This document shows, piece after piece, positions 45,243-60,684 of a stretch of 64,000 nt of DNA. The notes below the pieces were generated by a model. The model worked only from the letters and a program-made list of their open reading frames with translations. It had not been told where the DNA came from and made no database searches. A program made the translations under genes and the position numbers. Location: contig NZ_JADIJE010000008.1 in NCBI RefSeq assembly GCF_015278315.1, positions 1 to 64,000 of the forward strand, given 5' to 3'. Numbering within the stretch: the first letter of the stretch is position 1; each line of letters begins with the position of its first letter. The DNA is from Microbacterium ureisolvens (GTDB taxonomy: Bacteria; Actinomycetota; Actinomycetes; Actinomycetales; Microbacteriaceae).

Positions 45243-46061
45243 ATGATCGTTCAGGTGCAGGACCCCGCACCGCCGGCCGGCGGACGACGTCGGGATCGTC
45301 GCGCGCTCGCGTGGGGCCTGGGACTCCCGCTGGGGCGCGTGCTGCTGGTGGCGCTCGTATGCGGCGTCGCCTGGCTCGCACTGGTCGCCGGCACGGGATG
45401 GTCCCCGTTCCCGCCGCCGCCACTCGTCTCGGCGGTGGCGATGCTGCCGGTGAACGTCGTGTGCCTCATCGTGGTCCTGCGGCGCATCCGCGCGACCGGG
45501 CGTCGTGGGGCCGACCTCATCGGGTACCGGCGCGGGCACCTGGGCCGCGACATCCTGTGGGGACTGCTGTGGCTCGTCGTGCTGTACGTGCCGTTCGCGG
45601 TCACGATCATGCTCGTGATGTGGGCCCTGCACGGCGATGGGATGTACACCGCCTTCCAGACCGTCTTCTTCGATCCTGAGGCGGTGCCCGATCTCTCGCC
45701 GGGTGTCGCCGCGGTGCTCGCGACCGTCGCGGTGCTCACGTTCGCGCCGCTGAACGCGCCGACCGAGGAGCTCGTCTATCGCGGCTCGGCGCAAGACGAT
45801 CTGTCGAGCCGGATGCCCGTTCCCGCCGCCATCCTCGTGTCGGCGGCGCTCTTCGGCCTGCAGCACGTCTGGTACGCCCCGACCACCGACGCGGTCGTCG
45901 TCTACGCCTGCGCGTTCTTCGTGTGGGGCATCGGCTCCGGCATCATCGCGTGGCGCCAGCGCCGCCTGCTCCCGCTCATCGTCGCGCATGGCCTGGTCAA
46001 CCTCTTCACCACCTTGCCGGCGCTCGTCGTGCCCTTCCTGCTCGCGAACGGATCCTCATGA
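45243..46061 (+). CDS. CPBP-family intramembrane metalloprotease
   Basis: A 272-residue membrane protein with about eight hydrophobic segments and the three CPBP (CAAX protease/bacteriocin-processing, ABI) motifs: PTEELVYRG (the EExxxR motif), FGLQHVWY (FxxxH) and VAHGLVNLF. Relatives cleave within the membrane or protect bacteria from their own bacteriocins. The ATG at 45243 is preferred over the TTG at 45225 because it lies 6 nt after a -10 box (leaderless) and the extra residues are unlike the family. It is the first of five genes linked by 4-nt overlaps up to 48709, so it probably works with an exporter and a regulator. Confidence 0.8.
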   Translation: MIVQVQDPAPPAGGRRRDRRALAWGLGLPLGRVLLVALVCGVAWLALVAGTGWSPFPPPPLVSAVAMLPVNVVCLIVVLRRIRATGRRGADLIGYRRGHLGRDILWGLLWLVVLYVPFAVTIMLVMWALHGDGMYTAFQTVFFDPEAVPDLSPGVAAVLATVAVLTFAPLNAPTEELVYRGSAQDDLSSRMPVPAAILVSAALFGLQHVWYAPTTDAVVVYACAFFVWGIGSGIIAWRQRRLLPLIVAHGLVNLFTTLPALVVPFLLANGSS

Positions 46062-46708
46062 ACACTCCCGCCGACCTGCCACCGGACGACGAAGAACCCC
46101 GCGACGCTGCCGCGATGCTCGACCTCGTGCGTGCGCAGCAGGAGCGCGTGACCCGGCAGCTCGCAGCCGAGGTGCCGCTCATCCTCGCCGCGTGGGGTGT
46201 CGCCTGGCTCGTGGGGTTCGGGCTGCTGTGGATGATCGACGGCGCGAAGCCCGCGTTCGCCGTCCCGCTCCCGGTGGCCGTCGTGGTGTTCATCGTGCTG
46301 ATGGCCGGGGCGCTCGTGGCGACCGCCCTGTTCGGCATCCGCAGCGGTCGCGGCATCCGCTCATCCGCGGAAGCGGCCTTCACCGGCGCCGTGTACGGCT
46401 GGTCGTGGACGATCTCTTTCATCGCGCTGTTCGTGTTCGGCACGGCGCTCATCCGCAACGGCATGCCGCCGGACCTCGCGAACATCTACTACCCGACGGC
46501 GTCCTCGCTGATCGTCGGTCTTCTGTACTTCGTCGGCGGCGGTATCTGGCGAGCGAAGCCGCTCTTGTGGCTCGGCGGCTGGTTCATCGTGGTGGCGCTG
46601 GTGGCGCCCTTCTTCGGCTACCCGACCAACTACCTCGTGTTCGCCCTCGCGGGCGGGGGCGTCTTCCTCGCCGGGGGCGTCGCCGGGTGGCTGTGGGTGC
46701 GCCGATGA
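46058..46708 (+). CDS. Five-pass membrane protein of unknown function
   Basis: A 216-residue protein. The N-terminus (1-45) is acidic and includes a predicted helix (AAAMLDLVRAQQERVTRQLA); five hydrophobic segments follow (about 46-62, 70-92, 110-130, 148-165, 172-212 as two closely spaced helices). I do not recognise a family. It overlaps the CPBP gene in front and the regulator gene behind by ATGA, so all three are made together. Membrane proteins of this kind commonly precede a winged-helix regulator and an ABC exporter in actinobacteria; a sensing or immunity role is inference. Confidence 0.65.
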   Translation: MNTPADLPPDDEEPRDAAAMLDLVRAQQERVTRQLAAEVPLILAAWGVAWLVGFGLLWMIDGAKPAFAVPLPVAVVVFIVLMAGALVATALFGIRSGRGIRSSAEAAFTGAVYGWSWTISFIALFVFGTALIRNGMPPDLANIYYPTASSLIVGLLYFVGGGIWRAKPLLWLGGWFIVVALVAPFFGYPTNYLVFALAGGGVFLAGGVAGWLWVRR

Positions 46709-47001
46709 CGGAGCTCGACCCCGTCATCCACGCCGCGGCGAGGCTGCGGATCACGGCGACGCTCGCGACGCTGGATCCCGGCGACAGCATCGCGTTCCCG
46801 CGGCTGCAGGAGCTGCTCGACATGACCGCCGGCAACCTGTCGACGCACGTCCGCAAGCTCGAGGACGCGGGCTACGTCGGCGTGGAGAAGACCCATCGCG
46901 GGCGCACGCCCGTCACCTACCTCGCGCTGACCAAGCAGGGCCGCCGCGCGTTCGAGGACTACACCGAGGCCCTGCGCTCCGTGTTGGGAGAACTGCCATG
47001 A
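46705..47001 (+). CDS. Winged-helix transcriptional regulator
   Basis: A 98-residue DNA-binding protein of the small winged-helix type (HTH_27/MarR-like), with ITATLATLDPGDSIAFPRLQ, the recognition region MTAGNLSTHVRKLEDAGYV and a wing VEKTHRGRTPVTYLALT. It consists almost entirely of the DNA-binding domain, so it probably dimerises through its terminal helices and lacks a separate ligand domain. It is embedded in the operon by 4-nt overlaps on both sides and therefore probably regulates the operon itself. Its operator was not identified in the short region before 45243. Confidence 0.8.
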   Translation: MTELDPVIHAAARLRITATLATLDPGDSIAFPRLQELLDMTAGNLSTHVRKLEDAGYVGVEKTHRGRTPVTYLALTKQGRRAFEDYTEALRSVLGELP

Positions 47002-47909
47002 ATCTCGCGCGCTTCGACCACGTCACCCGCCGGTACGGCGACGTCGTGGCCGTGGACGACGTGTCGCTCGACCTGGAACCCGGCGTGCTGGTCGGGCTCC
47101 TCGGCCCCAACGGGGCCGGGAAGACGACGCTGCTCGCCCTGCTGCAGGGGCTGCGACGCCCCACGTCCGGCGTGGTCACGCTGTTCGGGGGCGATCCCCG
47201 CGACGCGGTGAGCCGGCAGCGGCTCGGCGGCACCCCTCAGGAGACCGCGCTGCCCGATACCCTGCGGGTGCGCGAGGTGATCGACTACGTCGGCGGGCAC
47301 TTCGCCGCCCGTGTGCCGACCGCGCAGCTCGCCACCGAGTTCGGCATCGAAGACCTCCTGCGCCGCCAGTGCGGGTCGCTGTCCGGCGGGCAGAAGCGGC
47401 GTCTGGCCGTCGCGCTGGCCTTCGTGGGGCGGCCTGCGCTCGTGCTTCTCGACGAGCCGACCACCGGTCTCGACGTCGACGGGCGGCGCGCCCTGTGGGA
47501 GGCGATCCGCCGTCAGCATCGAGCCGGTGCCACCGTGGTCGTCACGAGCCACTACCTGGAGGAGATCGAGGCGCTCGCCGAGCGCGTCGTCGTGGTCGAC
47601 AGCGGGCACGTGATCGCCGACGACTCGGTCGAGCGGATCCTCGCGAGGGTCGGCGTCAGCCAGGTGCGGCTGCGCACGACCGATCCCGCCGCGCTCGCTG
47701 CGCTGCCCGGCATCGCGCATCACGAGCGCGCCGACGACCGCGAGATCCTCACCGTCTCCGATGCCGACGCTTTCATCCGCGAGCTCGTCCGCAGCGATCT
47801 CGACTTCCGCGACCTCACGGTGCGCGGCGCCTCCCTCGAGGAGGCCTTCCTGGCTCTCACCGCGCCCCGGCACTCCGACGCCGCACTCGCTCTGAAGGAG
47901 GCATCATGA
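46998..47909 (+). CDS. ABC exporter ATP-binding subunit
   Basis: A 303-residue ATPase of the drug/bacteriocin-export type (CcmA/DrrA-like). Walker A is GPNGAGKTT near 37, signature LSGGQKRR, Walker B LVLLDEPTTGLD and the switch histidine in VVTSHYLEE. A C-terminal domain of about 80 residues (QVRLRTTDPAALAALPG... to SLEEAFLALT) is like the regulatory tail of DrrA. It powers the permease encoded next; the ATG overlaps the regulator stop. The exported compound is unknown. Confidence 0.85.
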   Translation: MNLARFDHVTRRYGDVVAVDDVSLDLEPGVLVGLLGPNGAGKTTLLALLQGLRRPTSGVVTLFGGDPRDAVSRQRLGGTPQETALPDTLRVREVIDYVGGHFAARVPTAQLATEFGIEDLLRRQCGSLSGGQKRRLAVALAFVGRPALVLLDEPTTGLDVDGRRALWEAIRRQHRAGATVVVTSHYLEEIEALAERVVVVDSGHVIADDSVERILARVGVSQVRLRTTDPAALAALPGIAHHERADDREILTVSDADAFIRELVRSDLDFRDLTVRGASLEEAFLALTAPRHSDAALALKEAS

Positions 47910-48709
47910 CCGCCGCAGCCACGGCTCCCGCGCGCGGTGCGCGCGGCACGGCCGAACCGTCCGTCGCCCGGCTGACGCTCCTCCACGCGCGCTTCGGGCT
48001 CATCGAGACCTTCCGTGTGCCCATCGCGGTGATCGGCACGCTGGTCTTCCCGGCCCTCGCGCTGCTCTTCTTCGTCGTGCCGCAGCGGGTGGTCGCCGAC
48101 GACCCGGCGTATGCCACGCAGGCCGTGATCTCGCTGTCGGTGTTCGCGGTCATGTCGAACGCGCTGTTCTCGTTCGGTCTGAACACCGCCGAGAACCGCG
48201 AGAAGCCGTGGGACCCGTACCTGCGCACGCTGCCGGCGCCGGGGATCGCGCGGGTGCTGGCCCAGATCCTGTCCACGGGGCTGCTCGGCCTCGCCGCGAT
48301 CGTGCCCGTGGTCATCGTCGGCGGACTGTTCACCGCTGCGGAAGCGCCGGCCTGGCGCGTGCTCGCCGGGATCGTCGCGCTCGCCGTCTCGGCTGTGCCG
48401 TTCATGCTCATCGGCACGGCGATCGGCTACGCGATGCCGTTCAAGGCGGCCATCGCCGTCATCCAGATCGTGATGTTCGGGCTCGCCTTCATCGGCGGCC
48501 TGTTCCTCCCGCCCGTGCTGTTCGCCGACTGGCTCGACGCGATCTCCACGTTCACGCCGTCGCGGCAAGCACGCGAGTTCGTCATCTGGGCCGTACAGGG
48601 CGGGTCACTGGAGTGGTGGGTCTGGACCGGCATCCTGGTGTGGACCGCGGTGTCGCTCGTGGCCGCGCTGCTGCTGTTCCGCCGCGACGAGGGAAGACGC
48701 TACCGCTGA
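47906..48709 (+). CDS. ABC-2 type exporter permease
   Basis: A 267-residue ABC-2 permease with six membrane helices. Typical features are the amphipathic N-terminal segment before TM1, NTAENREKPWDPYLRTLPAPG in the first cytoplasmic loop, and the conserved last extracellular region GLFLPPVLFADWLDAISTFTPS. It forms a dimer with two copies of the ATPase. The ATG overlaps the ATPase stop and is preceded by GAAGGAGG, the strongest ribosome-binding site of the operon. This is the last gene of the CPBP-ABC operon. Confidence 0.85.
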   Translation: MTAAATAPARGARGTAEPSVARLTLLHARFGLIETFRVPIAVIGTLVFPALALLFFVVPQRVVADDPAYATQAVISLSVFAVMSNALFSFGLNTAENREKPWDPYLRTLPAPGIARVLAQILSTGLLGLAAIVPVVIVGGLFTAAEAPAWRVLAGIVALAVSAVPFMLIGTAIGYAMPFKAAIAVIQIVMFGLAFIGGLFLPPVLFADWLDAISTFTPSRQAREFVIWAVQGGSLEWWVWTGILVWTAVSLVAALLLFRRDEGRRYR

Positions 48710-48738
48710 GCCGGCCGCGCCGCGTGCCGCGCGCCTAG

Positions 48739-49584
<846 letters not shown>

Positions 49585-49612
49585 CGCCCCGGCGCCGAGG
49601 GGAGCGGATGCC

Positions 49613-51463
49613 ATGAACTCCCGCCTCGCGGAAGCCACGAGCCCGTACCTGAGAGCCCACGCGGGCAATCCGGTCGCGTGGTTCCCGTGGGGTGAGGAGG
49701 CGTTCGCCGAGGCGCGCCGGCGCGACGTGCCGGTGATGGTGTCGATCGGGTACTCGACGTGCCACTGGTGCCACGTGATGGCCCGGGAGTCCTTCGAGGA
49801 TCCTGCCACCGCGGCCGAGCTCGACGCCGGGTTCGTGTCGATCAAGGTCGACCGCGAGGAGCACCCCGACGTGGATGCGGCGTACATGGCCGCCGCCTCG
49901 GCGTTCAGCCGGAGTCTCGGCTGGCCGCTGACGGTGTTCGCGACGCCCGAGGGCCGGCCGTTCTACGCCGGCACCTACTTCCCGCCGCAGCCGCGCGGCG
50001 GCATGCCCTCGTTCCGTCAGGTGCTCGCCGCGGTCCGCGAGGCGTGGACCGATCGCCGCGACCAGATCGATGAGACAGCGGATGCCGTCGCCGGCGCGCT
50101 CGCCGACGTGCGGGCGGCCGCGCCCGGGGGCGCGTCGCCGGCCCCGTCGGCCGATGATCTCGCGTCGGCCGCCGAGGCGCTGGCCGCGCGCGAGGACCCG
50201 CGCCACGGCGGCTTCGGCGACCCCGCCGCAGCCGCGCCGAAGTTCCCGGTGGCCACGGCGCTGCGGTTCCTGCAGACACGGGTCGTGCGTGAGGCGGCGC
50301 CCGAAGCCTCCGCCGTCGCAGACCGCGCGCTCACCGCGATGTCGCAGTCGCCGCTGCGCGACCCGGTCGAGGGCGGGTTCTTCCGTTACGCGACCCTTCC
50401 GGACTGGACCGTGCCGCACTACGAGCGCATGCTGATCGACAACGCCCAGCTGCTCGACGTCGCGATGGACGCGGCATCGGCTCGTCACGACGTCGCCCGC
50501 GGCATCGCCGGGTTCCTGATCGACGTGCTCCAGCAGCCGGCGGGCGGATTCGGCGCCGCGCAGGACTCGGAGTCGTGGATCGACGGCGCGCGCAGCGAAG
50601 GCGGCTACTACGCGCGCGACGCCCGAGCGCGCGAAGGGCTGGAACCGCCCGCCGTGGACGGCAAGGTGGTCAGCGGCTGGAACGGTCTCGCTATCCGCGC
50701 CCTCTCGCGAGCGGGAACGGCGCTGGGAGAGCAGGCATGGATCGAAGCGGCGCGGTGGGCCGCCGACGCAGTGCTTCAGACCAACGTCGCCGCTGACGGC
50801 CGACTGCTGCGGGCGTCGCTGGACGAGATCCCGTCGCGCGCCCACGCGACGCTCGCCGACCACGGCCAGCTCGCGGCCGGCCTCGTGGCTCTTGCGGCCG
50901 CCGGCGGCGAGCCCGCGTACGCACAGCGAGCGCGCGCCCTGGTCGACGCGTGCCTCGCCGCCGACGGTCAGGTCGTCGTGCCCGGCGGGGGAGACCCCGT
51001 CCTGTCGCAGCAGGGCATCGCGGCGCCGGATGCCGCCTCAGACGGCGACGAGCCCTCGGGCATCGCCTCGCTCGCCGAGGCGGCCACCGCGCTGTGGCTG
51101 CTGGGCGCCGGCGAGGACTACCGCGCGCTGGCCGAACGCCTGGTCGCCTCTCACGGTCCGGCCGCGGTCGCGCAGCCGCTCGCCTACGGGGCGCTGCTGC
51201 GCGTCGCGGCGACGCTCGCCGTCGCGCCGCGGCAGGTGATCGTCGTGACCGACGACCCCGGCGCCGAGGTCGCGACCGTGGCCCGCGGCATCCGTGCCGA
51301 CGTGGTCAGCGTCGTCTCGCCGGCTCAGGCGAGGGCCTTCGCCGAGGCGGGGTTCGCACTCTTCGCCGACAAGGCGCAGCGCGACGGCCTGCCGACCGCC
51401 TACGACTGTCGCGACTTCGCCTGCCGGCTGCCCGTCACCGACCCTGCCGGCCTCGCGCCGTGA
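49613..51463 (+). CDS. YyaL-type thioredoxin-domain protein (DUF255, SPATA20-like)
   Basis: A 616-residue protein. The N-terminal DUF255 thioredoxin-fold domain (about 1-165) begins [23 protein letters not shown] and holds the CxxC site C50-H-W-C53. The remainder is an (alpha/alpha)6-barrel like that of N-acylglucosamine epimerases/glycosidases ([35 protein letters not shown]). It is shorter than the 670-700 residues common in the family. The role is unestablished, probably redox-linked carbohydrate chemistry in the cytoplasm; no signal peptide is seen. It is 28 nt downstream of the aldo/keto reductase and convergent with pmt. Confidence 0.85.
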   Translation: MNSRLAEATSPYLRAHAGNPVAWFPWGEEAFAEARRRDVPVMVSIGYSTCHWCHVMARESFEDPATAAELDAGFVSIKVDREEHPDVDAAYMAAASAFSRSLGWPLTVFATPEGRPFYAGTYFPPQPRGGMPSFRQVLAAVREAWTDRRDQIDETADAVAGALADVRAAAPGGASPAPSADDLASAAEALAAREDPRHGGFGDPAAAAPKFPVATALRFLQTRVVREAAPEASAVADRALTAMSQSPLRDPVEGGFFRYATLPDWTVPHYERMLIDNAQLLDVAMDAASARHDVARGIAGFLIDVLQQPAGGFGAAQDSESWIDGARSEGGYYARDARAREGLEPPAVDGKVVSGWNGLAIRALSRAGTALGEQAWIEAARWAADAVLQTNVAADGRLLRASLDEIPSRAHATLADHGQLAAGLVALAAAGGEPAYAQRARALVDACLAADGQVVVPGGGDPVLSQQGIAAPDAASDGDEPSGIASLAEAATALWLLGAGEDYRALAERLVASHGPAAVAQPLAYGALLRVAATLAVAPRQVIVVTDDPGAEVATVARGIRADVVSVVSPAQARAFAEAGFALFADKAQRDGLPTAYDCRDFACRLPVTDPAGLAP

Positions 51464-51467
51464 GGCC

Positions 51468-53066
51468 TCACACCCAGCTGCGAAGCCACATGTGCGCGTG
51501 CCAGAAGTCGTACGGCACGTTCATCGCCGAGACGACCGGGTACCAGAACGCCGACAGCGCGAGCGCCACGCCGAGGAAGACCAGCACCAGCCGCTCACCC
51601 GTGAGCCGGCGGTACGTGTCGGCCGACGCCGGCCCCGCGATGTCCTTCAGCGCGAAGGTCAGCGCCAGCAGCATGAACGGCAGCATCAGCACCGTGTAGA
51701 ACTGGAACACGGTGCGCTCGGGCAGGAACAGCCACGGCACGTACGTGACCGCGATGCCGGTGAGCACGAGGGCGTGGCGCCAGTCGCGGGTGATCACGAA
51801 GCGGTACGCGAGGTAGAGCACCGCCGCCACGCCGGCGTACCAGACGAGCGGGTTGGGCATCGTCGCGATGACCTCGGAGCATCCGTTGCTCGAGGCGCAG
51901 CCGTTCACGCCGAAGGCGTCGTGGTGGTAGTAGACGCTCGTGGGACGGATGAGCAGCGGCCACTGCCACGCCGGACTCGCGTACGCGTGGCCCGAGGTGA
52001 TGCCCGCCGTCGAGTTGTACATCGCGACGTGGTACAGCCACAGGCTCTCGAGCGGATTGCTCCCGGCGTGGCGGTCGTATCCGCCGTCGGTCACCAGCCA
52101 CCCGGTCCACGATGCGAGGTACACGCCGAGCGCGACCGGTACGAGCAGCACGAACGTGGCGAGGCCCTGACGCACGGCATCTGTCGGCCAGAAGACCACG
52201 CCCGCACGGCGCCGTGCGAGGGCGTCGGTGACCACGAAGTAGATCCCGAGCCCTGCCAGCACCCAGGCGCCCGACCACTTCACGGCGCTCGCCGCGCCCA
52301 GCGCGGCGCCGGCCGCCACGATCCAGGGACGGTTCCACAGCACCGGTCCCCACGACGGCGGAGCCTCGCCGTCGTGGCGGGCGGCCACCGACTGGGCGAG
52401 CCGGATCATCGTGCGCTCCCGATCGCGCAGCACGAAGAGGAAGGCGAGCAGCACGAAGAAGGTCAGCGACGTGTCCAGCAGCGCGACGCGGCTCATCGAG
52501 ATCGCGAGCCCATCGACGGCCATGAGGAGTCCGGCGACGACGGCGAACGTCGTCGATCGGGTGAGCCGCTTCGCGATGAGCATGAGCACCAGCACGCAGG
52601 CGATGCCGAGAAGGGCCGTCGTGATGCGCCAGCCCCAGCCCGAGCCGGGACCGAGCACCATCATGCCGAGCGCGATGATCCACTTGCCCAGCGGCGGGTG
52701 GACCACGAACGCCGGGTTCGTGGTGAACACGTTCGGGTCGCCCGACAGGAGGCTCTCGTTGCCGTCGGGCGGCCAGGATGCCTCGTAGCCGAGATTGAGC
52801 AGGGTCCAGGCGTCCTTGACGTAGTACGTCTCGTCGAACTGGTTCATCAGGTCGTGCGCGGCGGCGAGGTTCCACAGGCGCAGGACGGCGGCGACGACCA
52901 GGACGACCGCGGGCCCCAGCCACGCGTAGAGCCGCCGTGCCCGGGCGTCTTCGCTCACCCGACGCGAGAAGCGGTCGTAGAGGCTCGGTCGTGCCGGGGG
53001 GAGGAGGGGCGCGGCGGGCGGGTCGGCACTGTGCTGATCGACAGCGGGCCGGGGGGCGTCCGTCAC
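51468..53066 (-). CDS. pmt: Protein O-mannosyltransferase
   Basis: A 532-residue integral membrane GT39 enzyme with about eleven hydrophobic segments. The first extracytoplasmic loop has the catalytic acidic pair in MNQFDETYYVKDAWTLL; other family features are FVVHPPLGKWIIALG, WRITTALLG, AISMSRVALLDTSLTFFVL and SAVKWSGAW. It transfers mannose from polyprenyl-phosphate to Ser/Thr of secreted proteins, as Rv1002c does in mycobacteria (522 residues). The GTG at 53066 has TAGACT ending 7 nt before it and no ribosome-binding site. It is divergent from rsmI with 24 bp between the start codons, an arrangement also present in mycobacteria. Confidence 0.9.
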   Translation of the reverse strand: MTDAPRPAVDQHSADPPAAPLLPPARPSLYDRFSRRVSEDARARRLYAWLGPAVVLVVAAVLRLWNLAAAHDLMNQFDETYYVKDAWTLLNLGYEASWPPDGNESLLSGDPNVFTTNPAFVVHPPLGKWIIALGMMVLGPGSGWGWRITTALLGIACVLVLMLIAKRLTRSTTFAVVAGLLMAVDGLAISMSRVALLDTSLTFFVLLAFLFVLRDRERTMIRLAQSVAARHDGEAPPSWGPVLWNRPWIVAAGAALGAASAVKWSGAWVLAGLGIYFVVTDALARRRAGVVFWPTDAVRQGLATFVLLVPVALGVYLASWTGWLVTDGGYDRHAGSNPLESLWLYHVAMYNSTAGITSGHAYASPAWQWPLLIRPTSVYYHHDAFGVNGCASSNGCSEVIATMPNPLVWYAGVAAVLYLAYRFVITRDWRHALVLTGIAVTYVPWLFLPERTVFQFYTVLMLPFMLLALTFALKDIAGPASADTYRRLTGERLVLVFLGVALALSAFWYPVVSAMNVPYDFWHAHMWLRSWV

Positions 53067-53073
53067 GCCGCCA

Positions 53074-53083
53074 AGTCTAGGCT
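53074..53083. promoter_or_regulatory. Overlapping divergent -10 boxes of pmt and rsmI
   Basis: On the minus strand TAGACT occupies 53079-53074, 7 nt before the pmt GTG. On the plus strand TAGGCT occupies 53078-53083, 7 nt before the rsmI GTG. The two boxes share the central TA of CTAG at 53078-53079. RNA polymerase cannot open both promoters at once. Confidence 0.6.
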
Positions 53084-53090
53084 GAGGGGC

Positions 53091-53909
53091 GTGATCATCC
53101 TCGCGGCGACGCCCATCGGAAACCTCGGGGACGCCTCCCGCCGCCTCGTCGAGGCGCTCGAGGAGGCGACCGTCGTCGCCGCCGAAGACACCCGGACGAC
53201 CCAGCGGCTGCTCGCCGCGCTCGGCGTCGCGAACCGCCCGCGACTGATCGCCCTGCACGACCACAACGAGAAGGAGCGCGCGCCGGAGCTCGTCGAGCTC
53301 GCGCGCGAGCAGGACGTCCTGGTGCTGAGCGACGCCGGCATGCCCACCGTGAGCGACCCGGGCTACGGACTGGTCGCGGCAGCCGCCGCAGCGGGTGTGG
53401 AGGTCACCGCGATCCCGGGCCCGAGCGCCGTGGTCACCGCGCTCGCCGTCTCAGGACTGCCGACCGACAGGTTCACCTTCGAGGGGTTCGTGCCCCGCAA
53501 GGCGGGGGAGCGCGCCGCGGCGTTGCGCGCACTCGCCTCCGAGCCGCGCACGATGGTCTTCTTCGAGGCGCCCTCGCGCGTGGCGGCGACGCTCGCCGAC
53601 ATGGCCGCCGCGTTCGGGGAGGAACGGCGCGGTGCGGTGTGCCGGGAGCTGACCAAGCTCCACGAGGAGGTCGCGCGGGGGCCTCTCGGCGACCTCGCGA
53701 CGTGGGCTGCGGCGGGTGTGCGCGGGGAGCTGGTGATCGTCGTCGAGGGTGCGCCCGCGCGCGGCGTCGCCTTCCCCGACGCGGTCACGCAGGTGCTCGA
53801 GCTGGTGCGCGGCGGCACGAGGCTGAAAGAGGCCGCGGCCGAGGTGTCCGGCCTCACCGGACACTCCAGCCGCGAGCTGTATCAGGCCGCGCTCTCGGTG
53901 CGAGGATGA
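53091..53909 (+). CDS. rsmI: 16S rRNA 2'-O-ribose C1402 methyltransferase
   Basis: A 272-residue enzyme of the tetrapyrrole-methylase fold. It has ILAATPIGNLGDASRRLVEAL at the N-terminus, AAEDTRTTQRLLAAL, VLSDAGMPTVSDPGYGLV, and the SAM-binding IPGPSAVVTALAVSGL and FEGFVPRKAGER. It methylates the ribose of C1402 in 16S rRNA and fine-tunes decoding. The GTG at 53091 lies 7 nt after TAGGCT, so the message is probably leaderless. It is convergent with the galactanase gene (49 nt, no clear hairpin). Confidence 0.9.
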   Translation: MIILAATPIGNLGDASRRLVEALEEATVVAAEDTRTTQRLLAALGVANRPRLIALHDHNEKERAPELVELAREQDVLVLSDAGMPTVSDPGYGLVAAAAAAGVEVTAIPGPSAVVTALAVSGLPTDRFTFEGFVPRKAGERAAALRALASEPRTMVFFEAPSRVAATLADMAAAFGEERRGAVCRELTKLHEEVARGPLGDLATWAAAGVRGELVIVVEGAPARGVAFPDAVTQVLELVRGGTRLKEAAAEVSGLTGHSSRELYQAALSVRG

Positions 53910-53958
53910 CGCCCGCCGCCGGGGCACGGGCCGCGCCCGGGCCCGACGGCTCCCGCGG

Positions 53959-59263
<5,305 letters not shown>

Positions 59264-59322
59264 GCGACTGCTCCTGTCACGGGACTCCGGATGCGGAGCC
59301 GAGGGTTCGAGGGAAATGGGGT

Positions 59323-59383
59323 CCGGGAGGCGGGGAGAGGCACTCACCCGCCTCCCGGAGTCTTCGCCGGCCGTCGGGCCGGC
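59323..59383 (-). promoter_or_regulatory. Intercistronic hairpins between ganS and ganP
   Basis: A 12-bp stem, CCGGGAGGCGGG (59323-59334) with CCCGCCTCCCGG (59347-59358), and a second, GCCGGCC-GTCG-GGCCGGC (59366-59383), follow the binding-protein stop on the minus transcript. As at 27577-27609, structured RNA just after a binding-protein gene is expected to give more binding protein than permease. No T-run is present. Confidence 0.65.
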
Positions 59384-59412
59384 CGGCGGCCGGCGTCAGC
59401 CGGCTGTCGGGG

Positions 59413-60645
59413 TCAGCCGCCGACCGCGGCCTGGACGTCCTGGACCATCGTGTTCCACGTCGACACGGGGTCGGCGCCGCTGATGATCTGCGACTGCGCG
59501 GCGTTCCACAGGTCCCACACCGAGCCCATCTCGGGGATGCTCGGCATCGGCACGCCGTTCTGCGCCGACGCGAGGAAGCCCGCGATGATCGGGTCGGACG
59601 CGACCTCGGTGGCCAGGGTCGACCACGCCGGGATGCGCGGGTCGGCCTCGTAGAGCGCGCGCTGCGCCTCCTCGGTGCCGACGTAGTTCACCAGGAACTC
59701 CTGCGCGAGCAGCGCGTTCTTCGACTGCGAGCTGAGGTAGAAGCCCTGCACGCCCACGAACGGCGCCGCCGTCTCGCCGCCCGCGCTGGGGATGGGGTTC
59801 ACCGCGATGTTCGCGACATCCGGGTAGGCGCTGATCGCCCACGGGCCCTGGATCGTGTACGGCGCCTTGCCGGAGTTGAACAGCTCGTTGTTGATGTCGT
59901 AGTCGACGGTGGTGGAGATGTAGCCGGTGCCGTTCGTGCCGTTGGCGCCCAGCCACGTCGCGAACGCCTCTCCGGGAGCGCCGCCCATGCCGACCTCGGT
60001 CGTGTACGAGCCCGACGCGTCCTGCACGAACACCGGGGCGCCGAACGACGTCTGGAAGCCGTACATCGTGTAGCCGTCTCCGGTCTCGCCGGCGGTGTTG
60101 ATGACGAACGGGCGCTCGGCGCCGGACGCCAGGCCCTTCTGGATCATCTCGTCCCACGTGGCCGGGGCCTCGGCGCCGACCAGATCGGCGTTCTGCACCA
60201 GCGCGATGGTCTCGAGCGAATAGGGCAGGGCGTAGAGCTGGCCGTCGTAGGTCATCGCCTCGAGGGCGACCGGCTCGAACTCCGACGCCTTGTCGCCGAG
60301 GTCGATCGTGTCCACGACGCCCGCGGCCACGAGGGCACCGAGCCAGTCGTGCGCGCCGACGGTGATGTCGGGGCCCTCCCCGGTCGGCACCTGCGCGATG
60401 AAGTCGTTGCGGAGGTCCTCGAAGTTCTTCTGGACGAGCTCGACGGTCGCGCCGGTCTCCTCCTCGAACGCGGCCGCCGCGTCGGCGATGGCCTGCTCGC
60501 GCTCCTCGTCGGTCCAGATGACGAGCGTGGCGTCGCTGCCCTCGGCATCGCTGTCGCCGTTGTCGGACGAGCCGCCGCCGGCGCAGCCGGCGAGGACGAC
60601 CGCTGCCGTGAGCGCCAGCGCTCCGAATGCGATCTGCTTTCGCAT
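59413..60645 (-). CDS. ganS: Galacto-oligosaccharide-binding lipoprotein
   Basis: A 410-residue extracellular solute-binding protein of family 1 (MalE-like). The signal peptide ends at lipobox VLAGC (C21 lipidated), followed by a Gly/Ser/Asp linker. The body shows TLVIWTDEEREQAIADAAAA, PDITVGAHDWLGALV, YALPYSLETIALVQNADLV and KAPYTIQGPWAISAYPD, close to maltose- and cyclodextrin-binding proteins. In this operon it should bind the oligosaccharides released by the galactanase. Start supported by AAAGGGAA before the ATG. 39 nt separate it from ganA. Confidence 0.85.
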   Translation of the reverse strand: MRKQIAFGALALTAAVVLAGCAGGGSSDNGDSDAEGSDATLVIWTDEEREQAIADAAAAFEEETGATVELVQKNFEDLRNDFIAQVPTGEGPDITVGAHDWLGALVAAGVVDTIDLGDKASEFEPVALEAMTYDGQLYALPYSLETIALVQNADLVGAEAPATWDEMIQKGLASGAERPFVINTAGETGDGYTMYGFQTSFGAPVFVQDASGSYTTEVGMGGAPGEAFATWLGANGTNGTGYISTTVDYDINNELFNSGKAPYTIQGPWAISAYPDVANIAVNPIPSAGGETAAPFVGVQGFYLSSQSKNALLAQEFLVNYVGTEEAQRALYEADPRIPAWSTLATEVASDPIIAGFLASAQNGVPMPSIPEMGSVWDLWNAAQSQIISGADPVSTWNTMVQDVQAAVGG

Positions 60646-60684
60646 GGTTTCCCTTTCGATGGTGGGTGGTGTGGGGGATTCGGG

